Positions 15,906 to 22,582 of a DNA stretch of 35,982 nucleotides are shown in pieces. The DNA is taken from contig CAZEQD010000018.1 in assembly GCA_964514305.1 (NCBI GenBank), positions 1-35,982 of the forward strand, given 5' to 3'. The notes under the pieces are model-generated. The model was given only the letters and a program-made list of their open reading frames with translations. It had not been told where the DNA came from and did not search any database. Numbering within the stretch: position 1 is the first letter of the stretch; every line of letters starts with the position of its first letter. Made by a program: the position numbers and the translations under genes. The DNA is from CAZEQD01 sp964514305 (GTDB taxonomy: Bacteria > Acidobacteriota > Aminicenantia > Aminicenantales > Aminicenantaceae).

Positions 15906-17921
15906 CTATTTTCTCTTTATTTTAGTTTTTGAAGATCGACTAGAAGAAGAGGCGGGACGGCTTGAATAACTTTTCGATGAAGATTTTGATATATAAGCAG
16001 GCACTCGGGTTGTTGGCCGACTGCTAGGGCTCCGACTTATTTTTGGTAAAAAAGATCCCTTGTAAGAATAAGAAGACCCAGAATAGCTTCTAGAACCGGA
16101 GCGAGAAATATAGGATGATCTGCTCTTAGAGGAAGAAAAATGGCCATAAATTGAGGACCTAACCTTCGCTTTACTATAAGTTGGCCAAGAAGAGCTCCTC
16201 TGAGGAGAAGAAAAACTCCTGATATAATTTGAAGAAAATTTACTTTTAAAAATTACTTTAGAGTATGAAGAAGAATAATGTTTCACTCTTGAAGAAGAAG
16301 GATTTGAATAAAAAGATTGAGATTTCCTCTTGGAAGGAGCAAGGTAGGTTGGTTGGCCAGTCTTAACTCGCAGTGTATGAGCTCGTTGCTGGCTATAGGC
16401 AGTCTTTTGGCGTGATGGATATCGTTTAATCAAGGAATTAGGTTGAGGACTGGAAATACTTCGGCGCCAAAGAGAATTAGCTGAAAATTTACTCCTTTGG
16501 GCTGCAGATGGAAATCTATCTGAGTAAAAAGTTTTCGATATTGACTTTGAGCTGGGATAAATCTGTCTTTTAGTCAAAGTTGAACTGATGCTTCTTTTAG
16601 AATAAGAATTAGAAGAAAGCCGAGACGAGCTTACTTTTTGACCCGAAGTGTAATGACGACTTATCGAACTCTGGCCAGGCTTATTGAAAATCTTCTTAGC
16701 CGTCTGATTTTGAAGACTCAATCTACTTAGCTGAGGCTTAAGAGGAGGCTGAGCAGAAGATAGCGAAATTTTACCAAGCTTAATAACATTGTTCTGAGCT
16801 AAAGCTACTCTCGAGATGCGAGGTGCCTGGAGTTGATCTTTACGGACAACAACCAGAGCTCGGGAATTTAAAGGATAATATTGATTGTAGTATCGGCCGT
16901 AAAAATGATTATTAATAATTACAACTGGATAGCCATAGTAGCTTAATGGGCACCAGCCGATATAGTCATAACCTGAATACCAGTGAACCCAGGCTGGACC
17001 CCAGTAGCGGGTAGGAATCCAGTACCAACCTAAGCCCAGGCGCCAATGCCAGCGACCATAATGATAGACACACCAACCCCAAGATTCATAGGGAACCCAA
17101 GTCCAGCCTATAATTGGATACCAAATCCATCTACCATAAAAATAAGGCCGCCATTGATACTGATAGACATATGGAACCCAAACATAACCATAAGGCCTTT
17201 CATAAATCCAGCGCCCGTTGTCCGCCAATTCTGTCTCATACTCATAAAGTTCTGACGGCAAATAGCGCTGGGAAGCTATCTGGCCCAGAAGTCCATCTCG
17301 AGATCTGCTCCAGAGAGCAAAATCGTCATCATAGGCAGCATAAAAAAAGACCGGATTTGACTGAAAACGCCCATTAACTGCAACCAGTTTTTCCTTGGTC
17401 TGGACTAAAATTGAGCCTTCTTCTCCCGCAGCCTCGGTCGTTCCTTCATAAACAAAGAGTTCTGTTTCCAAGTTTTCTCTAACTTTAAAACGGTAGAGGC
17501 CCTCTTCCAGGATATAAAAAGAAGCATCCGGAGTATGAACTTCAAAATTTTTTTCTTTATCTAATAAATTTATCCTCAAAAAAATTTCGCCTGTTAGAAA
17601 TTGAAGACTTGTTAAGTTATTTCCCTCTTCAGGCAACTGAGCTAATTCAACCTGAGAGAAACTATTAAGGCGGAGATAATTCCTGCGGCCAAAATGAACT
17701 TCAGCCCATCCTTCCCTTGTGGCCAGTTTATCACCTGCTATAAGAGGCAAATTTACCACCCCTTCTTCATAACCAAGATCGCTGCCCCTTTGAATAAAAA
17801 CATCCCCTTTAGCATAACTCAGCCTAGAAAAGCTATAGCTATAATATCCTTGTTGGGGAGAAGCAAAAGCAAAAGAGGAAAGGAAAACAAAAAGGCTAAT
17901 TAAATTTATTAATTTCTTCAT
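15906..17921 (-). CDS. DUF6600/FecR-like secreted protein with basic Ser/Arg tail
   Basis: A 671-aa exported protein. Residues 1-20 are a signal peptide ending AFA. Residues 30-190 are FecR-like, with AKGDVFIQRG, AGDKLATREGWAEVHFG and LTGEIFLRINLL strands. Residues 235-340 are a striking aromatic block (repeated G-W-x-W-x-P, YGRWHWRLGLGWYWIP, WGPAWVHWYSG) typical of DUF6600. Residues from about 370 to the end are low-complexity and rich in Ser, Arg, Lys and Tyr, with almost no acidic residues. AGGAGG lies 4-5 nt from the ATG. Preceded by a sigma-54-type promoter. Function unknown; envelope or cell-surface role inferred. Confidence 0.8.
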   Translation of the reverse strand: MKKLINLISLFVFLSSFAFASPQQGYYSYSFSRLSYAKGDVFIQRGSDLGYEEGVVNLPLIAGDKLATREGWAEVHFGRRNYLRLNSFSQVELAQLPEEGNNLTSLQFLTGEIFLRINLLDKEKNFEVHTPDASFYILEEGLYRFKVRENLETELFVYEGTTEAAGEEGSILVQTKEKLVAVNGRFQSNPVFFYAAYDDDFALWSRSRDGLLGQIASQRYLPSELYEYETELADNGRWIYERPYGYVWVPYVYQYQWRPYFYGRWIWYPIIGWTWVPYESWGWCVYHYGRWHWRLGLGWYWIPTRYWGPAWVHWYSGYDYIGWCPLSYYGYPVVIINNHFYGRYYNQYYPLNSRALVVVRKDQLQAPRISRVALAQNNVIKLGKISLSSAQPPLKPQLSRLSLQNQTAKKIFNKPGQSSISRHYTSGQKVSSSRLSSNSYSKRSISSTLTKRQIYPSSKSISKTFYSDRFPSAAQRSKFSANSLWRRSISSPQPNSLIKRYPSRQKTAYSQQRAHTLRVKTGQPTYLAPSKRKSQSFYSNPSSSRVKHYSSSYSKVIFKSKFSSNYIRSFSSPQRSSSWPTYSKAKVRSSIYGHFSSSKSRSSYISRSGSRSYSGSSYSYKGSFLPKISRSPSSRPTTRVPAYISKSSSKSYSSRPASSSSRSSKTKIKRK

Positions 17922-17947
17922 TTCTCCTCCTTTCCAAAATAGAAAAG

Positions 17948-17964
17948 AGCAAGAATTATGCCAA
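17948..17964 (-). promoter_or_regulatory. Sigma-54 (-24/-12) type promoter of the DUF6600 gene
   Basis: The minus strand reads TTGGCATAATTCTTGCT. It holds GG and GC separated by exactly 10 bp, and fits TGGCAC-N5-TTGCW at all but one position. Transcription would begin near 17937, leaving about 16 nt that contain only the ribosome-binding site before the ATG at 17921. The fit to both promoter and leader length makes chance less likely. Confidence 0.6.
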
Positions 17965-18332
17965 ATCTCAGTCCTGAAATAAGATCCAGAATTGTCCTTG
18001 TTTAAGGACAGGTGATTAAAAAAAATATCACTCTCTTTTCAAAAATTGTGCAAATGAAATCGAAGTTAAGTATATTGGGGCTAAAAATAAAAGAAACGGT
18101 CTTTGGTAGCCTTTCTCTTTTTTTCTATCTCGACTGCTGGAGTTTTAGAGTGGTAAGCCCTTTTTTCGCAAGATAAAAATATAGGAGGGAATTAAAAATA
18201 AATATAAAAATTCTCTACTTTTGAGATAAAGCTCTGGCCGCAAGGTTGCTGTTTTAAGGCGAGAAGAGAAATCTACCTCTCAGACCTCTCTTTAGCTTTT
18301 TGATTTTAATTCTAATTTAATTTTTTTTAATT
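17965..18332. other. Intergenic stretch, no gene seen
   Basis: The interval between the sigma-54 site and the next small gene has no convincing start plus ribosome site on either strand. It is AT-rich with a few short inverted repeats. An AGGAGG on the plus strand near 18184 is not followed by a usable start codon. It could hold activator sites for the sigma-54 promoter, but none can be named. Confidence 0.5.
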
Positions 18333-18530
18333 TTATTTCTTCTTGAGGATAGGCATTCCGGTTCTTTCTGTCTCAATCACTTTATATCCTTCTGGAACAT
18401 CATCCAATGAGCCAGATCTGACATCTCGAGCAAAATAATAAATTCTTTGGGTGCGGCCACCTTTTAGGTTGACATCCTTGAAGTGAAGGTAATACTTAAC
18501 CCCTTTGGAATTTGTGAATTCATAAGCCAT
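18333..18530 (-). CDS. Small conserved protein of unknown function (65 aa)
   Basis: A 65-aa soluble, basic protein: MAYEFTNSKGVKYYLH, then GRTQRIYYFARD and a C-terminal PEGYKVIETERTGMPILKKK. GGAGGT stands 5 nt before the ATG. Short proteins of this pattern occur across uncultured bacterial lineages without known role. The compact beta-strand alternation and basic charge allow nucleic-acid or ribosome contact as a guess only. It stands alone, 368 bp or more from its neighbours. Confidence 0.75.
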   Translation of the reverse strand: MAYEFTNSKGVKYYLHFKDVNLKGGRTQRIYYFARDVRSGSLDDVPEGYKVIETERTGMPILKKK

Positions 18531-18991
18531 TTTTTACCTCCGATTAAATTTTACATTTCAAGAAAATAATCTTAGTTACTCTAAGCTTAGCCCGTAAAAA
18601 TGGCCAGGCTAACATCGCTTCTATTGGAAATAACGTTTGTCTCCATTTAAACTTCTCTTTTCAACAATTCTCTCCCTGCCTATTATTTCCTGGAGCAGGT
18701 TTCAGAGAACAACTCCTGGCCTTGTTCAACTATTTATCGGAAAAAAAGCCCTATGTCAAGAAAATTTTAAGAGTTTTTACATCTTTCTTAATGAGCTTTT
18801 TCCAAGGAAGTAGGAGTTGGTATCAGGAGTGGAACTCTATTCACTCATGAGTAATGGATAAAAGCTAATGAAGGAGCCGCTTCAGCAGGAGCGATAGACT
18901 CATAAGCTTCTTCCTTTAAAAAGATAATACATCATTTTTTTCTAGCAGGAAAAGAGAATTAAATATTTTTTTCTTTTTTTCATAATTTTTC
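18531..18991. other. Intergenic stretch, no gene seen
   Basis: No frame here has both a start and a ribosome site. Two short perfect palindromes are visible, CTAAGCTTAG near 18580 and ACTCATGAGT near 18845. Neither is tied to a known regulator. The plus-strand promoter at 18992 follows. Confidence 0.45.
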
Positions 18992-19019
18992 TTTACAAAT
19001 TTGACTTTTGTGTTATAAT
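18992..19019 (+). promoter_or_regulatory. Strong promoter of a putative ncRNA
   Basis: TTTACA (18992-18997), 16 bp, then a perfect TATAAT (19014-19019). No open reading frame with a start follows, so the likely product is the RNA at 19026-19190. Confidence 0.65.
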
Positions 19020-19025
19020 TTTTAT

Positions 19026-19190
19026 TGGCTCTCTTGAGCGGGCTGGAGAGAGCTCCCACCTTTTAGGTTCCCATCATCAACCCCCCTTTTGCTGACAACA
19101 GCCCGCACTTAATTACCGCTAAGTAATTTTCTAAACCAAGATTAAAAGAGATAGTAGCAACGAAAGGCTTTTTATGAAGCTTTCTTTTCC
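19026..19190 (+). ncRNA. Putative structured ncRNA with 5' pseudoknot
   Basis: The region between a strong promoter and a terminator, about 165 nt, has no start codon in a useful frame. GCTCTCT (19028-19034) pairs perfectly with AGAGAGC (19047-19053). The loop between them holds GCGGGCTG (19038-19045), which pairs perfectly with CAGCCCGC (19099-19106): an H-type pseudoknot with 7- and 8-bp stems. A small hairpin ACCT-TTT-AGGT (19058-19068) lies in the long third loop. UCUCUU near the 5' end could also pair with AAGAGA near 19146. I do not recognise an Rfam family. Confidence 0.55.
19162..19188 (+). terminator. Rho-independent terminator of the putative ncRNA
   Basis: GAAAGGCTT (19162-19170) pairs with AAGCTTTC (19177-19184) with one bulged G and a 6-nt loop, then TTTT follows. 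On the other strand no T-run follows, so it works rightward. Confidence 0.55.
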
Positions 19191-19300
19191 AGCTCCAGAC
19201 TGAGCCGATAAATATTTTCTCTTCTTTGGCTAAAAATATAACCAGCGCTAAAGGATAAGATCAAATACAAAGAAAATATTTTTAAAAAAATATTTTTCAC
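19172..19300 (-). CDS. Small single-helix membrane protein (42 aa)
   Basis: A short frame read from the GTG at 19300, which has GAGGAGG 5 nt upstream, a near-perfect site that decides this start over an ATG 21 bp and a TTG 63 bp upstream. The peptide begins with a hydrophobic helix (NIFLKIFSLYLILSFSAGYIF) and ends in a charged coiled-coil-like tail (SQRRENIYRLSLELEKKAS). The layout recalls FtsL/DivIC-like bitopic proteins but is far shorter; no family is claimed. Its 3' end overlaps the terminator of the opposite-strand RNA. Confidence 0.45.
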   Translation of the reverse strand: MKNIFLKIFSLYLILSFSAGYIFSQRRENIYRLSLELEKKAS

Positions 19301-19427
19301 CCTTCCCTCCTCAGGTTTCATTATAAAAAGAAAATAATAGACATGGCTGGAAAAGTCAATCAACTGTCTTCAACCATCTCATTTCTCTGAAGGATTTTCC
19401 CATCTGACTTGACTCCTAAAGGCCAAA

Positions 19428-19934
19428 ATGCTACATTCGCCTAAGCAATTCGACCTGAAAAAGAACGGAAAAAAATTGTTAAATAAAGATATTCTTCAGC
19501 GGAGATACCAAAGAATTTATCATCAGTTGGAACAACTGGTATCCAAAACTGATAACCAAATTGCTCATATGGCTTCAATTGTGGCTGTCCTTCATTTCAA
19601 AATGCCCCATTACTTCTGGACCGGCTTTTATATCCTCCAAGGAGGGGAGTTAACCGTCGGTCCTTATCAGGGACCTATAGCCTGTCAGGTTTTAGAAAAA
19701 AAAAGAGGAGTTTGCTGGGCAGGCGTTGAAAGTAAAAAAACTATTATTGTTCCTGATGTCCATAAGTTTCCTGGACATATTACCTGTGACAGCCGCTCCA
19801 ATTCAGAAATTGTCGTCCCTCTTCTCAATGAAGAAGGCCAGGCTTGGGCTGTTCTAGATGTTGACAGCCGCCAGCTTAATGCCTTTTCTGAAGTAGATAA
19901 AAATTGGCTGGAAAAAATTGTAAAGCTTGTTTAG
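19428..19934 (+). CDS. msrC: Free methionine-(R)-sulfoxide reductase (GAF domain)
   Basis: A 168-aa GAF-domain enzyme that reduces free methionine-(R)-sulfoxide, repairing oxidised methionine. The family's three cysteines are all here: C86 in GPIACQVLE, C96 in GVCWAGV and C120 in PGHITCDSRSNSEIVVP. YFWTGFYIL and VPDVHKFPGHI are further fRMsr hallmarks. The N-terminal 38 residues are a basic extension. No ribosome site precedes the ATG. It stands alone, read rightward, and points with OsmC to some oxidative stress exposure in an otherwise anaerobic gene set. Confidence 0.9.
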   Translation: MLHSPKQFDLKKNGKKLLNKDILQRRYQRIYHQLEQLVSKTDNQIAHMASIVAVLHFKMPHYFWTGFYILQGGELTVGPYQGPIACQVLEKKRGVCWAGVESKKTIIVPDVHKFPGHITCDSRSNSEIVVPLLNEEGQAWAVLDVDSRQLNAFSEVDKNWLEKIVKLV

Positions 19935-20027
19935 CCCTGTTTATTTTCTGAGCCTGATCCGCATTTAAAAAAATCTGCTCCAAAGAAGAAAAAGGTCATC
20001 GATTCTTTTATTTTCCAGAGACAGTGT

Positions 20028-20897
20028 TTACGGCCGAGGCATAGGCGACCTTGATTTAGAGAATTGATAATAAATTTTCCCGGCTACTTCTTTTATTATC
20101 TTTACCGCAGCTGCGGCTGTAATTCCCACGGGATCTCTAGTTGGGTTAAGCTCAACCACATCCATTCCTACTATCCTAGCTTTTAAACGATGGAGGATAT
20201 CAATGACCTGGCGGGTAGTCAATCCTCCCGGTTCATGATGAGCAACTCCAGGGGCAAAGGCAGGATCCAAGGCGTCCAGATCAAAAGAAATATAAAGAGG
20301 ATGATCGAAATTAAGAGTTAAGGAGCTTTTAAGGGTTCTCATTTCGATCATTTCCACTCCATACTTCTTAGCTTGTTGCCGGTGTTCTCCTGTAGCCGCT
20401 CTTATACCCACCTGAACCATTCTTCGGCTGAGACCATCTTCGAGTATCCTGGCCATGGGGCAAGCATGAGAGAAACGATCTCCATAGAGCTCCTCAGAAA
20501 GATCAGGATGGGCGTCAAAATGAAGAATATCCAGCTTCTTAAATCTATGCTGAAAAGCTTTAACCAAGGGATAGGTAAGAGAATGATCTCCTCCTAAAAT
20601 TATGGGCACAGCTCCTTTATCTAAAATGAAAAGAATTTCTTTCTCAATTGTGGAGAAATTTTCTCTAAAATCCTCTTTTAATTGCAGGTCTCCTCTGTCG
20701 ACCATTGTCAGATCTTCTTCCAGGTTGACTCCCAACTCAGTCCAAGGATCAATAGCTTTTCCACTGGAAGCAGCTCTTATCGCCTGAGGGCCTTTGGCTG
20801 CTCCTCTCAAATAGCATGATTTGGCGTCAAAAGGAAGGCCCACAATGGCCACTTCAAAATCATCGCTTTCCCGAATTGCATCACCAAAATCAGACAT
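20028..20897 (-). CDS. speB: Agmatinase-type ureohydrolase
   Basis: A 289-aa binuclear manganese ureohydrolase. It probably converts agmatine to putrescine and urea, as in polyamine synthesis. Metal-binding motifs: GGDHS (102-106), DAHPD (128-132) and SFDLDALDPAFAPG (204-217; D206 and D208). GLPFDAKSCYLRGAAKGPQAIR is the agmatinase N-terminal signature. Guanidinobutyrase or related substrates remain possible. The start is the ATG at 20897 with AGGAGG close upstream; a TTG 36 bp earlier is rejected. Repeat copy 5 lies 119 bp upstream. Confidence 0.9.
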   Translation of the reverse strand: MSDFGDAIRESDDFEVAIVGLPFDAKSCYLRGAAKGPQAIRAASSGKAIDPWTELGVNLEEDLTMVDRGDLQLKEDFRENFSTIEKEILFILDKGAVPIILGGDHSLTYPLVKAFQHRFKKLDILHFDAHPDLSEELYGDRFSHACPMARILEDGLSRRMVQVGIRAATGEHRQQAKKYGVEMIEMRTLKSSLTLNFDHPLYISFDLDALDPAFAPGVAHHEPGGLTTRQVIDILHRLKARIVGMDVVELNPTRDPVGITAAAAVKIIKEVAGKIYYQFSKSRSPMPRP

Positions 20898-21016
20898 AAA
20901 TCCTCCTCTCTGCTTGAAAACTTTCCATAGCAAAAAAAGAATACATGATATTTAAAGCCAAAGCAATAATTGAAACTTTCTTAGTCTTTATTTAAAAAAA
21001 TAAAACCTCCAAAATA

Positions 21017-21170
21017 AACATTCAAAAAACTGTGATAGCTAATAATGAAGAAGGTTATACTTATAAGCAGTGATTTTTCTCCATCGGGGGCTTGGCGAGG
21101 ATAGAAGGAAATCGCTGCAAAATTTTTTTCCTTTGTGAAGAATTTCACTGATCACGATTTTGGAGATTCT
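21017..21170 (+). repeat. Interspersed quasi-palindromic repeat, copy 5 (154 bp)
   Basis: It keeps GATAGCTAATAATGAAGAAG, GCAGTGATTTTTCTCCATC and GGATAGAAGGAAATCGCTGC, but lacks about 24 bp at the centre of copies 1 and 4. The terminal repeats are worn (21017-21036 and 21151-21170, about 12 of 20), with ATCACGATTTTGGAGATTCT at the right. It lies between divergent genes. Confidence 0.85.
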
Positions 21171-21247
21171 AAAGCCGCAAAAATTAATAGAGATAATTTT
21201 CTCGATCTGTTATCATAACTAAAATTTCTGCTACCCCAAAGAGAGCG

Positions 21248-22348
21248 ATGTTCAGCCGCAGAATGGTAAGGAAATTCAACAGAATTTATAAAGAAGCCTG
21301 CCAGCCTACCAAGCAGATTCCTTTTGATCCCCAGGGATGCCGCTTAGTAATTTTCTCTGATCACCATAAAGGAGACGGCAGTGCGGCTGATGATTTTAAA
21401 AAAAACGCCCGGCTTTATGAAAAGGCTTTAGATTATTACCAGAGCCAGGGTTATCGACTGCTAGTTGTGGGCGATAATGAAGAGCTCTGGGAAAACAGCT
21501 ATGATCAAATCCTCCCTCATTATAAAGATTTGATCCAAAAAGAGATTGACCTTGCTCTGGAAAATCCCTTTAACAAAAAGAAAATAAGAATCTGGGGAAA
21601 TCACGATAAAGAAGTATCCCTGTCCCGTTTTAAAAGATACTGTCGAAAGCGACAGATTAAGGTTTTGGAGCCGGTAGATCATCGAGAAGGTCTCTGCCTT
21701 GGCCCTGATATCTTCATAATTCATGGTCACCAAGGCCGCTTTTTCGATGACAAAGCTTGGAGGATAAGTCGCTGGGCCGTCCACTTCATCTGGAAAACAA
21801 TACAAAGGCTCTTCCATATAGGAATTGACGGTCCAGCTGAAAACGTCCAAATTAGAGAAGATTTAGAGCTTCAATACTACAATTGGGCCAAAAAAATGAA
21901 AATAATGCTTATCTGTGGTCATACTCACCGAGCTATGTTTGCTTCATTAACCCACTATGACCGACTGCGGATAGAGATTCAATATTTAGAAAATTCAAAC
22001 AGCTCTTCTCTTGCTGATCAAAAAAATATTAGAAAAGAAATAGAAAGAAAAAAAAGAGAGATGAAAAGAATCCTTCAAAGAAGACAAGGTCTTTGGCCCA
22101 AATCATTAAGCCTTTATCCCCAGCTGCCAATTCCTTGTTACTTCAACGATGGCTGTTGTGGTTATACCAATGGAATTACCTGCCTTGAAATAGATAAGGG
22201 TCTTATACGTCTTATTAAATGGGAGCGCTCAGGATTTCATCGCCGCCTATTACTGGAAAATAGCCTCCAGCTGCTGCTCAATTATATTAAGGCTAAGCGT
22301 CCTATCGATGAACTTCTGGAACCAAAATTAAAAAGATTACCCCCTTGA
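21248..22348 (+). CDS. Calcineurin-like metallophosphoesterase
   Basis: A 366-aa two-metal phosphoesterase with the full motif set: IFSDHH (35-40), VVGDNEELW (73-81), WGNHD (116-120), IHGHQG (158-163) and CGHTH (223-227). These ligand positions match enzymes such as LpxH or UDP-2,3-diacylglucosamine hydrolases, though the protein is longer. About residues 250-290 form a charged coiled-coil insert (ADQKNIRKEIERKKREMKRI). A cysteine-rich FNDGCCGYTNG segment follows. Substrate unknown. The start ATG has no clear ribosome site; the second ATG at codon 6 is possible. Its stop lies inside a terminator hairpin of the opposite strand. Confidence 0.85.
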   Translation: MFSRRMVRKFNRIYKEACQPTKQIPFDPQGCRLVIFSDHHKGDGSAADDFKKNARLYEKALDYYQSQGYRLLVVGDNEELWENSYDQILPHYKDLIQKEIDLALENPFNKKKIRIWGNHDKEVSLSRFKRYCRKRQIKVLEPVDHREGLCLGPDIFIIHGHQGRFFDDKAWRISRWAVHFIWKTIQRLFHIGIDGPAENVQIREDLELQYYNWAKKMKIMLICGHTHRAMFASLTHYDRLRIEIQYLENSNSSSLADQKNIRKEIERKKREMKRILQRRQGLWPKSLSLYPQLPIPCYFNDGCCGYTNGITCLEIDKGLIRLIKWERSGFHRRLLLENSLQLLLNYIKAKRPIDELLEPKLKRLPP

Positions 22349-22536
22349 TGGGAATTTGAACCCAAGGGGGTAATTGAAAGGAGGGCGGGAGAGGAATCCT
22401 CATCTCTCCTCGTTAACAACCTCACTTCGCCTTGGATGAGGCACGTTTTGTACCTATTGAGGCTGCAATCTTTAATGAGAATGCCAGAAGCCTCTTCAGC
22501 AGTCAATCACCTCTGGGGATGATTTTAGGGGTGATT
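22326..22536 (-). ncRNA. Putative structured RNA with mutually exclusive helices
   Basis: Read leftward, GGTGATTGA (22503-22511) pairs with TCAATTACC (22369-22377) as a 9-bp closing stem. Between are hairpins GAGGCT/AGCCTC (22459-22494), GGTAC/GTGCC (22440-22454), CCTCA/TGAGG (22420-22441) and GGAGAG/CTCTCC (22388-22409). Several pairs are G-U only on this strand and mismatches on the other, so the minus strand is the folded one. The same closing-stem bases can instead pair with AATCACC (22530-22536) on one side or join the terminator on the other. No gene follows on this strand. I recognise no known riboswitch class. No clear promoter seen. Confidence 0.5.
22336..22374 (-). terminator. Rho-independent terminator (leftward)
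   Basis: A perfect 11-bp stem, ATTACCCCCTT/AAGGGGGTAAT (22336-22346 with 22364-22374), has a 17-nt loop with a small GGG/CCC stem. On the minus strand it is followed by CTTTTTAATTTT. The plus-strand side has no T-run. It overlaps the 3' codons and stop of the phosphoesterase gene. Confidence 0.7.
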
Positions 22537-22559
22537 TTTCGGGCAAAAATAGTTATAAT
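22531..22559 (+). promoter_or_regulatory. Weak promoter for the ferritin-like gene
   Basis: A perfect TATAAT (22554-22559) lies 24 bp before the ATG. The -35 candidate GTGATT (22531-22536), 17 bp away, matches only partly and overlaps the end of the minus-strand RNA. Confidence 0.3.
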
Positions 22560-22582
22560 TCAAAAAAGAGAAAGTAGAATAA

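Noticed and set aside
19001..19019. TTGACT close to TATAAT as a -35 box
   Set aside because: The spacing is 7 bp, too short; TTTACA at 18992 with 16 bp is the usable -35.
19026..19190. 6S RNA identity for the plus-strand RNA
   Set aside because: Only one short helix is similar; the rod shape and central bubble could not be drawn.
22347..22380. tRNA-like T-arm (GGGTTCAAATTCCC on the minus strand)
   Set aside because: No acceptor, D- or anticodon arms surround it; it is the loop of the terminator hairpin.
22282..22506. Minus-strand frame of 74 codons
   Set aside because: It overlaps the phosphoesterase end and the structured RNA, ignores the terminator, and has no ribosome site.
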